A DNA stretch of 64,000 bases from Prevotella sp. P3-122. GTDB taxonomy: Bacteria > Bacteroidota > Bacteroidia > Bacteroidales > Bacteroidaceae. Below the pieces are notes generated by a model. It saw only the letters and a program-made list of their open reading frames with translations, was not told the DNA's origin and made no database searches. Shown here one piece after another: positions 54,380 through 61,667 of the stretch. Position numbers and translations under genes: made by a program. The stretch covers positions 1 through 64,000 of the forward strand of contig NZ_NPJH01000013.1 of NCBI RefSeq assembly GCF_002251365.1, in the 5' to 3' direction. Positions within the stretch are counted from its first letter, which is position 1. Each line of letters begins with the position of its first letter.

Positions 54380-57300
54380 TTATTTTGCAATCTTGATGGC
54401 ATCGGTGGCAGTGGCTGCTATATATATGCCATGAGAGAGCGACGACATGTCAACGCATGTCTCTGCGGAAGCCACAACAGCTCCGTGTGCATTGTACACG
54501 GTGATGCGTGTGCCTGCCACACTGCTGCGAACGGTGCGACCATCATAGGTTAGAGATGCAGTATCAGTGGCAATGATGTCGTTGATGCCAGTGGGCTCTT
54601 TCACTTCTATCTTGACGGTGCGGGTTAATGAGCCGTAGCTTACGGTGATGGTGGCGGTGCCTTTGGCTACGGCACTGAAAGCTACGGTTGCCGTGTTGTC
54701 GGTTGGGCAGGAGGTCTCTACGTTAGCGATGACATTGGCATCGTTCGACACTTTGATGTCCATATTGGCAGAGTTGCCACCCACGAGAGTGAAGGTTACG
54801 ATGCTGTTATCTCCCACGTTGAGGTATACCGTCTCGCTGTCGGCGGTGAGAGCCTTAGGCTGCTCTTCGTAGTAGAGCTTGGGGGTAGTAGCGGCAGAAG
54901 CCTCATCCCAGGGCGAGGTGGCGTCGGTGCCAAAGGCAAAGCCGAGACCTTGCAGGAACGACTTGCTAAGTTCTTCGGTGGTGACAGTACCGCCCTCTAC
55001 GCCATCAGGACCGGCATAAATCTCCCAGTCATTGATAATGGGCATAGGCGCAAGGGCATAATTGTTGCGCAGATAACCGTCTTGACCTTCGCCGTAGGCG
55101 TTGAAGTCGGTCTCGCCCACAATACGGTGAGCTGTCTCGCTGGAATACTCAACGCCTGTGATAGGCTCGGGCATAGTGAACGATATGTTCTGCTGAGCGG
55201 CGATGTTGCCTTTGATGTTGTCGCCGGAGCCGGCGAGGTAAGCCAGCGAGCCAATGATACCGCCTATGCATGGGCCATAGATGCCTTTGGAGCCGAGGGC
55301 TTTGAGGGTGCCGTGAGCCACGTTGTTGGCCACAAGGCTGTGGTCGTCGCTGCCGATGATACCGCCGAGGGTGTGTTGGGCAGTTATATCGGCGCTGACG
55401 TGGCAGTTGGTCACAGCGTTTGCGTGGTTCATGTCGAAGGTATTACCTACGATGCCGCCCACCTCATTGTCGGCTATGATAGAGCCGTTGAAGGCTGAGG
55501 CATCGATGGAAGCAGCCGTGCGCAGGCGAGCTGCGATGCCACCCACGGTGACACCTTGTGGCAGGTTGATGTATGAGTCGTTGACGCTGACTTGCGAGGC
55601 AGAGGCATAGTAGGTCAGCTCGCCGACGATGGCGCCAAAAGAACTATCAAAGTCTGCGTCTTCAACATTGAGGCCATAGACGTGCACATTTGAGATGCTC
55701 GCATATTGCGATACCGAGCCAGCCAGCAGACCAGATAGAGACTCTTTTCTGTCAAGGTCTATGGTAGGATTGTAAAGGATAAGATCCTTAATCACGGTAG
55801 TAGATGGTGTGTTCTCATTGGCTGGTTCTACGCCCACGATGCTGCCGAGCAAGCCGGTGGAGGCTACGCTGAGGTTGCTAATCACATGGTTACCGCCGTC
55901 TATTGAGCCGCTGAATGAGTTCTCGCTCTGGGGCATGGTAATGTTTTCGGCATCAATGTCGTTGTTTACGCGGAAGTGTGCGTCAGGCGTATTGATGACT
56001 TGCATCAGGTCGCCGACAGTGCTGATGAGGTATGGGTCTTCTACCGTGCCGCTACCGCCTGCCTCGAACTTATTCAGCGGGAGGCTGAACAACTCTATCG
56101 AGAGAGCGTCATTAGCATCGCGCAGCACTACGGCTATGGTGGGCTTGCAGTCTAAGTTGAATGTCCACACAGTATATATATCGACATTAGCGTCCTCAGG
56201 CATGTAAGTGAAGATAGGCTCGCTGTTTTCGTTGACGATGTAAAGTTCGGTCTTGGTCTTTGATGATACACCGGTGTTTCGCTTGACGAGGTACATGTAT
56301 TCATAGTCGTCATCGGTATTGACCAGGAAGCGGCTTACTGCCTCACCAGTTATGTTTGCCACGGCGGTGGCTACGTTCGTGCCAAGGTAGATGTGGTGGG
56401 TGTCAATGTGTTGGCCATCGGGAGCAATCCAATAGATAGCCTCGCAAGCGCGTCCTTGGTCATCGTTCTCGGCATTGGCGGTGGCGGCAACATACTTATA
56501 GCCATATTCTGCGTCTGCCACACGATCCATCTGCGTGGTGACAGTGTTGTCGTCAACGATAGCGGGCATGGTCAGCACGTTGTCGTAGGTATCCATGTCG
56601 ACGAAATTGTATATGTAGTTGCCGGTGTTGTCAGTAGTGATGAAGCAGTTCTGGCGAGCGAAGCCTTTGACGTCGGACATTGGCTGCACATTGTCGGCAT
56701 CCTCAAAGATGGTATTGAGGAGCTCGCCTGCGCTGTTATACACATAGTATGAGTCGGCATGGCTGTCGGTGGAGATAATCCACTTCTCTTTGGTGATGAC
56801 AAAGGTGGGATTGCCCTCAGCGTCAAACTGCATGTCGTCCATATAGTCAAGCTGCCCCACTCCATAAAGCGAGAAGGGAGCGTCATCGCTCTCGGCTTGG
56901 GTCATGGGTATTGTAGTGGTACCCACCTGTGTCAGTTTGCCGGTGCCGTTGATGGGCATCTCATAGCGGGTGAGCACAAAAGAGTTGTTTTCTGACAATT
57001 CCCAATTGGATGCATCGCTGAAGAATGGCTTCTCGTAAGAGGCTGAGGCAACGTGCAGTGTGCCATCGTTGACGCCTAAGATTACGGGCAGACCATCGCT
57101 ATACGACGCTTTGTCCTCGGGCAGGTCAAAGTAGCCAAGGTTCTTGGGCTCGCTGCCATATCCTGTCTTGCTGTAGATGGTGAAGCGCTGGGCGCGTACA
57201 GCCGCGGCATCGTGGTCGGCGCTTGCTACCACAAATGATTTGTTAGGGTTGACATATCCATCAACGTCAAACACCATGAGCATATTCTCGCTCCAGCTGT

Positions 57301-57946
57301 CGGTGGAGGCATCGATGGCTGCAACTTGCATGCCCGGCATTACTATTATGGGGGCGTCGCCATCTGCGTTGCTGTTCTTCTTGATTGAGAAGACATAGGT
57401 GTAGGTATTGTTGACATACTTGGACGTATTGGCGTTGACCAGCACCATAACCTCGTAGTTTTTGTCATTATTGTAGAAGTTCTTAGAGAGCACATCACCA
57501 AAATCGATAGCAGAGATGCGAGTCTCGTTATCGTTAAGCTCGAGCTTAGCGTTGACGGTGCCCACCAGCTGATAGTTTTCATCATAAACAGAGAGCTTGA
57601 AGCCCGAAATAGTCACATCAGTATAGCTCGCCTTAGTGTCAGCCTGGGGCAGCTCAGTGCGGTAGATCTCTGCGGCATAGTACCACTCCACGCCGTCAGG
57701 TCTGCTGAGCCAGCCAAATGTGGTCGCTCCGTCGGCACCATCGAGTTTGATAGCGCCATCAGTGGCAGCAGCCATGATGCCTGCTTTAGCGGCGCGGCGC
57801 GCCTGTCGCTGATGCAGGGCATCGGTGACGCGTTCGTAGCACGACTTGTAGGGTGTCGTTGTCGTAGCTTTTGGGATAATAGTGGCGGCAGCGCTCCATA
57901 GAGAGCATAGTGCCAACACCGCAGTCAGAGTAAGAGTTTTTTTCAT
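54380..57946 (-). CDS. Giant secreted protein with GLUG-like repeats and C-terminal sorting-like tail
   Basis: 1188 residues from the ATG at 57946 (MKKTLTLTAVLALCSLWSAAA, a signal peptide); a longer frame to 58018 crosses the promoter. Residues ~30-700 form a beta-propeller-like region with repeated strand motifs (FVVASADHDAAAVRAQRF, ITTDNTGNYIYNFVDMDTYDN). Residues ~720-950 contain degenerate GLUG repeats (FSGSIDGGNHVISNLSVA, GGIVGNTFDMNHANAVTNC, GGIIGSDDHSLVANNVAHG). An Ig-like module (ATVAFSAVAKGTATITVSYG) follows, then a ~70-residue tail (TRITVYNAHGAVVASA...LSHGIYIAA) like type IX secretion sorting domains. Probably a cell-surface adhesin or binding protein. Confidence 0.82.
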   Translation of the reverse strand: MKKTLTLTAVLALCSLWSAAATIIPKATTTTPYKSCYERVTDALHQRQARRAAKAGIMAAATDGAIKLDGADGATTFGWLSRPDGVEWYYAAEIYRTELPQADTKASYTDVTISGFKLSVYDENYQLVGTVNAKLELNDNETRISAIDFGDVLSKNFYNNDKNYEVMVLVNANTSKYVNNTYTYVFSIKKNSNADGDAPIIVMPGMQVAAIDASTDSWSENMLMVFDVDGYVNPNKSFVVASADHDAAAVRAQRFTIYSKTGYGSEPKNLGYFDLPEDKASYSDGLPVILGVNDGTLHVASASYEKPFFSDASNWELSENNSFVLTRYEMPINGTGKLTQVGTTTIPMTQAESDDAPFSLYGVGQLDYMDDMQFDAEGNPTFVITKEKWIISTDSHADSYYVYNSAGELLNTIFEDADNVQPMSDVKGFARQNCFITTDNTGNYIYNFVDMDTYDNVLTMPAIVDDNTVTTQMDRVADAEYGYKYVAATANAENDDQGRACEAIYWIAPDGQHIDTHHIYLGTNVATAVANITGEAVSRFLVNTDDDYEYMYLVKRNTGVSSKTKTELYIVNENSEPIFTYMPEDANVDIYTVWTFNLDCKPTIAVVLRDANDALSIELFSLPLNKFEAGGSGTVEDPYLISTVGDLMQVINTPDAHFRVNNDIDAENITMPQSENSFSGSIDGGNHVISNLSVASTGLLGSIVGVEPANENTPSTTVIKDLILYNPTIDLDRKESLSGLLAGSVSQYASISNVHVYGLNVEDADFDSSFGAIVGELTYYASASQVSVNDSYINLPQGVTVGGIAARLRTAASIDASAFNGSIIADNEVGGIVGNTFDMNHANAVTNCHVSADITAQHTLGGIIGSDDHSLVANNVAHGTLKALGSKGIYGPCIGGIIGSLAYLAGSGDNIKGNIAAQQNISFTMPEPITGVEYSSETAHRIVGETDFNAYGEGQDGYLRNNYALAPMPIINDWEIYAGPDGVEGGTVTTEELSKSFLQGLGFAFGTDATSPWDEASAATTPKLYYEEQPKALTADSETVYLNVGDNSIVTFTLVGGNSANMDIKVSNDANVIANVETSCPTDNTATVAFSAVAKGTATITVSYGSLTRTVKIEVKEPTGINDIIATDTASLTYDGRTVRSSVAGTRITVYNAHGAVVASAETCVDMSSLSHGIYIAATATDAIKIAK

Positions 57947-58015
57947 TGCGTATTCCTTTAATATTAATGTTGTACGTAAGTGATTATTTGCATATTTTGA
58001 TTGTAAGTAGCGGTG

Positions 58016-58023
58016 CAAAGTTA
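58016..58023 (-). promoter_or_regulatory. -7 promoter box of the giant secreted protein gene
   Basis: TAACTTTG followed by CACC on the minus strand, 70 bp before the start codon at 57946. Confidence 0.65.
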
Positions 58024-58285
58024 CTTATTATTAATAAGACATCAGCAATGACAGTGTTAAAACTTGTTACAACCTGTGGCCTCGCCACGGTTCTTTTATT
58101 TAAGGTAGCGTTGCACTCTCAAAGAATGAGCTATTTTTTATAGTGTAAGCTATGAACCTATGGATGGGAGTTATATGGCGCATGTACAAAATCATCTAAT
58201 TATTCAGCATTGCATAACAGAAGCCAGCTATCATCTTTTAATTATTTTTTTGTGGAAATATGATTGAATATTAGAATATTATTAA

Positions 58286-58293
58286 TACCTTTG
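58286..58293 (+). promoter_or_regulatory. -7 promoter box of the small Cys protein gene
   Basis: TACCTTTG followed by CTGG. The start codon is 156 bp downstream, so the leader would be ~150 nt. Confidence 0.55.
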
Positions 58294-58350
58294 CTGGTAT
58301 AAAGAAATAAACAAATTGAACTTAGCTCCTATGTCCTAGACTTACTTAAA

Positions 58351-58367
58351 GTTGACAAATTGTCAAC
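58351..58367. promoter_or_regulatory. 17-bp palindrome in the long leader
   Basis: GTTGACAA-A-TTGTCAAC, perfect arms of eight around one base. Placed ~60 bp after the predicted transcription start; a possible operator or RNA hairpin. Confidence 0.5.
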
Positions 58368-58448
58368 ATGTCTATCAAACAGACTGGTTGAGCAAGAATA
58401 GGTCCGAAATGTATCATCATAGAGATTAACATATAATTTATCAAAAGA

Positions 58449-58652
58449 ATGACTCCTCCAAATATTGAATCGTCTACAAGAGAAGAACGCCTGGAATTCG
58501 TTCGCAATGAGTGGCAATGCCTGAACAATTGCAGATTGTGTGGCAAATGCCACTTCCTCAAAGGTAAAAACGAGGAAGAACTCTACGCAGACTATATTGA
58601 AGGCAAAAAGTCATATAGAGAAATAACAATGAAAATCAGAGACAATAGATAA
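58449..58652 (+). CDS. Small Cys-rich protein
   Basis: 67 residues, no signal peptide. Core NNCRLCGKCHFLKGKNEEELYADYIEGKKSYREI with C-x2-C-x2-C-H, which could bind zinc or an Fe-S cluster, preceded by an acidic helix (REERLEFVRNEWQCL). Similar short Cys proteins occur in Bacteroidetes without known function. Its last seven codons are repeated exactly in front of the HD gene at 51337. The gene stands apart from crcB by 127 bp. Confidence 0.65.
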   Translation: MTPPNIESSTREERLEFVRNEWQCLNNCRLCGKCHFLKGKNEEELYADYIEGKKSYREITMKIRDNR

Positions 58653-58718
58653 TAACAACAGACACAATACAGAACTAAGGATTCTTGTCTTTAGCATATA
58701 GATATTGAGATATATTTA

Positions 58719-58749
58719 CACTACTGTCCCGTAAAAGTGGACAGTAGTG
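58719..58749. repeat. Perfect inverted repeat upstream of crcB
   Basis: Arms CACTACTGTCC and GGACAGTAGTG around CGTAAAAGT, 11 bp each. Sits 30 bp before the crcB start. Could be an operator, an RNA hairpin, or the joined ends of a lost insertion sequence. Confidence 0.6.
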
Positions 58750-58779
58750 AAAAACGACATAAAAAGAAACAAAAGAAAC

Positions 58780-59145
58780 ATGAAACAGATGATATTGATA
58801 TTCGTAGGGGGCGGTACGGGCAGCATGCTTAGATACCTTATTAGCAAATGGCTCGGCTCCGCTGTTTTCCCATGGGGAACATTCGCAGTAAACATCATCG
58901 GATGCTTCCTCATAGGACTACTTGGCACATGGATTGCGCGTCACAGCCTGTCGCCCGAGCTCCGCCTATTGCTGGTGGTCGGGGTATGCGGAGGTTTCAC
59001 CACCTTCTCAACGTTCAGCAATGAAGCTCTGACAATGCTTCGCAGTAACCAACACATACTATGTCTCGCATATATATTTCTTAGCATAGCCGCAGGACTC
59101 GCAGCAACATTCGTCGGGGCAAAAATATGTAATTTCTCATCATAA
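58780..59145 (+). CDS. crcB: Fluoride channel CrcB/FluC
   Basis: 121 residues from the ATG at 58780. Four membrane helices; conserved GGGTGSMLRYLISKW, the polar Asn-containing helix WGTFAVNIIGCFLIG and the GGFTTFSTFSNEAL pore segment with the Phe box. Dual-topology dimer exporting fluoride. No crcB riboswitch could be recognised in front of it. Confidence 0.93.
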   Translation: MKQMILIFVGGGTGSMLRYLISKWLGSAVFPWGTFAVNIIGCFLIGLLGTWIARHSLSPELRLLLVVGVCGGFTTFSTFSNEALTMLRSNQHILCLAYIFLSIAAGLAATFVGAKICNFSS

Positions 59146-59195
59146 CACCCCATCATCGTCGCCTGGCTCAGCCTCTTTGACATTGCAACTGCTCA

Positions 59196-59274
59196 CGCAA
59201 AGCTTTGCATCCGCCAACGCAAAGCTTTGCAAGTGCCAACGCAAAGCTTTGCAATTGTCCACGCAATGCATTGG
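59196..59274 (+). repeat. Array 3: four palindromes at exact 22-bp period
   Basis: CGCAAAGCTTTGC cores at 59196, 59218 and 59240 and a changed CGCAATGCATTGG at 59262, 22 bp apart. Same orientation as array 2. It follows crcB and faces the 3' end of rpsP. The rest of the 485-bp gap holds the rpsP terminator and nothing else that I can name. Confidence 0.9.
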
Positions 59275-59523
59275 CCTGCGACAAACGTTTGTACACGTCA
59301 GAGACAGAGGCCAACAAACTTGTTTGGTTGGACTATGCCGAGCCGAAGCCAAAGGTGTATTCTTAATCAAATGTTTATCTTGGTTTTTGTCTTCGTTATC
59401 GATATTGTAAATTCTTCTGCTGACACAGGACTTTCCTGTTGAACAGGAAAAGGCGCCTTCATTTAGGAATCCCTTCCCTATGAATTTTCCACTGAGCCGA
59501 AATCTTTGTGTAATTACGTAAAG

Positions 59524-59562
59524 AAAAAAAATATGGGGTAGGAAACCAGTTCCCTACCCCAT
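59524..59562 (-). terminator. Terminator of rpsP
   Basis: Stem ATGGGGTAGG(G)AA / TTCCTACCCCAT on the minus strand with one bulged base, followed by ATTTTTTTTCTTT. Confidence 0.8.
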
Positions 59563-59631
59563 TATTATACTTAAATGGTTTATCTATTATCAAAGATAAG
59601 ATATCGTATAGAACACCATTTATAAGGAAGA

Positions 59632-60156
59632 TTAAGCCTCGGCTGGTGCCTCCTCTGTAGCTGGAGCAGCCTCTGCCTCTGCCTTAGCAGCAGCGGCGGC
59701 AGCCTTCTTCTCAGCGACCTTCTGGGCGATAGCCTCATTAATCTTCTTCTCAGCCTCAAGCTCCTTAGCAGCCAGTTCCTTCTTCTGCTTAGCAGTAGAC
59801 TCCTTTACAGCATTGAGCTTCTGCTCTTTGCCAGCCTTCCATGCATCGAACTTTGTCTGAACAGCAGACTCGTCGAAAGCGCCTTTCTTAACGCCGCCAC
59901 GGAGGTGCTTCATCATGTAGACACCCTCACCACGGAGAATGTTACGTACTGTGTCTGTTGGCTGTGCGCCGTTCTCTACCCAATAGAGAGCACGGTCGAA
60001 ATTCAAATCTACGGTTGCAGGATTGGTGTTTGGATTGTAAGTACCAATCTTCTCAGTAAATCTACCATCTCGTGGTGCTCGTGCATCGGCGATAACAATG
60101 CTATAGAAAGCATAGTTCTTACGACCGCCGCGTTGCAATCTGATTTTTGTTGCCAT
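59632..60156 (-). CDS. rpsP: 30S ribosomal protein S16 with long Ala/Glu/Lys-rich tail
   Basis: 174 residues. Residues 1-80 are typical bS16 ([58 protein letters not shown]). The remaining ~95 residues form an extended helix rich in Lys, Ala and Glu ([37 protein letters not shown]). Bacteroidetes S16 proteins commonly carry such tails; many other bacteria do not. Unlike most bacteria, no rimM, trmD or rplS follows. Own promoter and terminator. Confidence 0.95.
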   Translation of the reverse strand: MATKIRLQRGGRKNYAFYSIVIADARAPRDGRFTEKIGTYNPNTNPATVDLNFDRALYWVENGAQPTDTVRNILRGEGVYMMKHLRGGVKKGAFDESAVQTKFDAWKAGKEQKLNAVKESTAKQKKELAAKELEAEKKINEAIAQKVAEKKAAAAAAKAEAEAAPATEEAPAEA

Positions 60157-60214
60157 TTTTTAAATATAACTATAATTAGGTTTGAATTTTATACCTCCAT
60201 CTCGTGAAGGCTGT

Positions 60215-60222
60215 GCAAAGGT
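60215..60222 (-). promoter_or_regulatory. -7 promoter box of rpsP
   Basis: TACCTTTG followed by CACAGC on the minus strand, 59 bp before the start. Confidence 0.65.
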
Positions 60223-60293
60223 ACGACTTTTTTGTCTGACTGTGTGTATAAAAGCCTGTTAAATATAAACGTTTAATTTTTATTAACCAAAAA

Positions 60294-60321
60294 TTATCCC
60301 CCGACTCACGTCGAGGGATAA
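60294..60321. terminator. Hairpin between galE and rpsP
   Basis: Arms TTATCCCCCGAC and GTCGAGGGATAA around TCAC. On the minus strand AATTTTTGG follows, so it can end galE transcripts. A second hairpin, AAGGTGG / CCACCTT, lies at 60376-60402. Confidence 0.6.
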
Positions 60322-60425
60322 CAACAACACAAACACAAATATACGGTATGCCTATAAGACAAAACCGTAAAGTTTAAGGTGGGGATAAATAATTTCCACC
60401 TTATAAGTCTTGTCAGAATGACGGA

Positions 60426-61463
60426 TTACATTACTCCGTCCTCGCGCAGCTTAACCTGCCATTTCCATGCACTTGCAAGCACATCCTCAAGAGGTGTATC
60501 GGCCTTCCAGCCAAGGACATTGTTGGCCTTGTCGACATTACCCCAGATTTTCTCGATATCACCCTCACGGCGTGGGCCATACTTCCAGTTGAGCTTTACG
60601 CCGGTAGCTTTCTCGAATGCATCAACAATCTCCTTTGTAGAGTTTCCATGACCTGTACCGACATTGAAATACTCTATCTGGTCTGTATCCTGGTCGAGGA
60701 CGCGTGCCATGGCAGCAACGTGTGCCTTAGCAAGGTCTACCACATAGATATAGTCACGGATGCATGTTCCGTCAGGAGTGTTATAGTCGTTACCGAAGAT
60801 GGTAAGTTCCTTGCGGATACCCATAGCGGTCTGGGTTACGAAAGGAATGAGGTTGTTTGGAACACCGTTTGGCAACTCACCGATGAGTGCTGAGGGGTGT
60901 GCGCCGATAGGGTTGAAGTATCTGAGCACGATACTCTTGATGTTTGCGCCGCTATGTATATAGTCATAGATAATCTGCTCGTTAATCTCCTTGGTGTTTC
61001 CATAGGGAGAGGTAGCCTTCTGATGAGGAGCCAGCTCTGTAACAGGCAGGTTCTCAGGCTTTGGCTGTCCGTAAACGGTGCATGAGCTTGAGAATATGAT
61101 ACCCTTGACATCGTACTGCGGCATAAGCTCGAGCAGATTGATGAGCGAAACGATATTGTTGCGATAGTAAAGCAGTGGTTTCTGTACACTCTCACCTACA
61201 GCCTTGCTGGCTGCGAAATGGATGATACCAGAGATTTTCGGGTACTTCTGGAATACAGCCTCGGCTGCATCTTTGTCTCTAAGGTCAACTTTCTCAAATG
61301 CCGGTCTAACACCAGTAATTTTCTCAATACCATCGAGCACCTCAATTTTCGAATTAGACAGGTCATCAACGATTACGACGTCATAACCAGCCTCAATGAG
61401 TTCCACAGTAGTGTGTGAACCGATAAAACCAGTTCCACCAGTGACAAGAATAGTCTGTTTCAT
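60426..61463 (-). CDS. galE: UDP-glucose 4-epimerase
   Basis: 345 residues. NAD-binding VTGGTGFIGSHT at the start, catalytic Ser-Tyr-Lys in SSSCTVYG and SPYGNTK, and the UDP-sugar region NPIGAHPSALIGE. Interconverts UDP-glucose and UDP-galactose for surface glycans and galactose use. Preceded by a -7 box. Confidence 0.96.
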   Translation of the reverse strand: MKQTILVTGGTGFIGSHTTVELIEAGYDVVIVDDLSNSKIEVLDGIEKITGVRPAFEKVDLRDKDAAEAVFQKYPKISGIIHFAASKAVGESVQKPLLYYRNNIVSLINLLELMPQYDVKGIIFSSSCTVYGQPKPENLPVTELAPHQKATSPYGNTKEINEQIIYDYIHSGANIKSIVLRYFNPIGAHPSALIGELPNGVPNNLIPFVTQTAMGIRKELTIFGNDYNTPDGTCIRDYIYVVDLAKAHVAAMARVLDQDTDQIEYFNVGTGHGNSTKEIVDAFEKATGVKLNWKYGPRREGDIEKIWGNVDKANNVLGWKADTPLEDVLASAWKWQVKLREDGVM

Positions 61464-61513
61464 TTGATAATATGTTTATGAGTAATAATATGTCAGTTCT
61501 CGGTTTATATCCG

Positions 61514-61521
61514 CAAAGTTA
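61514..61521 (-). promoter_or_regulatory. -7 promoter box of galE
   Basis: TAACTTTG followed by CGG on the minus strand, 51 bp before the start codon; a TTTGG lies ~21 bp further upstream as a possible -33 element. Confidence 0.65.
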
Positions 61522-61607
61522 CAAATTAAATTCGACAATAACCAAATAAAGTAAGATTTTTTTTTGCCTGCCACTCTTTTATACCTATTTTGACCTGTTG
61601 GACAAAC

Positions 61608-61642
61608 AAAAGGAGCGGCCATTTATACTGTCCGCTCCTTTT
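61608..61642. terminator. Terminator of carB
   Basis: Arms AAAAGGAGCGG and CCGCTCCTTTT, with TTTTGTTTGTCC on the minus strand after the stem. Confidence 0.8.
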
Positions 61643-61667
61643 GTAATTATGATGATGTTATATTACA

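Noticed and set aside
58650-58780. Fluoride riboswitch in front of crcB
   Set aside because: I looked for the conserved crcB-motif segments and could not find them; only a simple palindrome is there.
59177-59410. Plus-strand frames across array 3
   Set aside because: Same reason: repeat-derived, with no motif or start signal.
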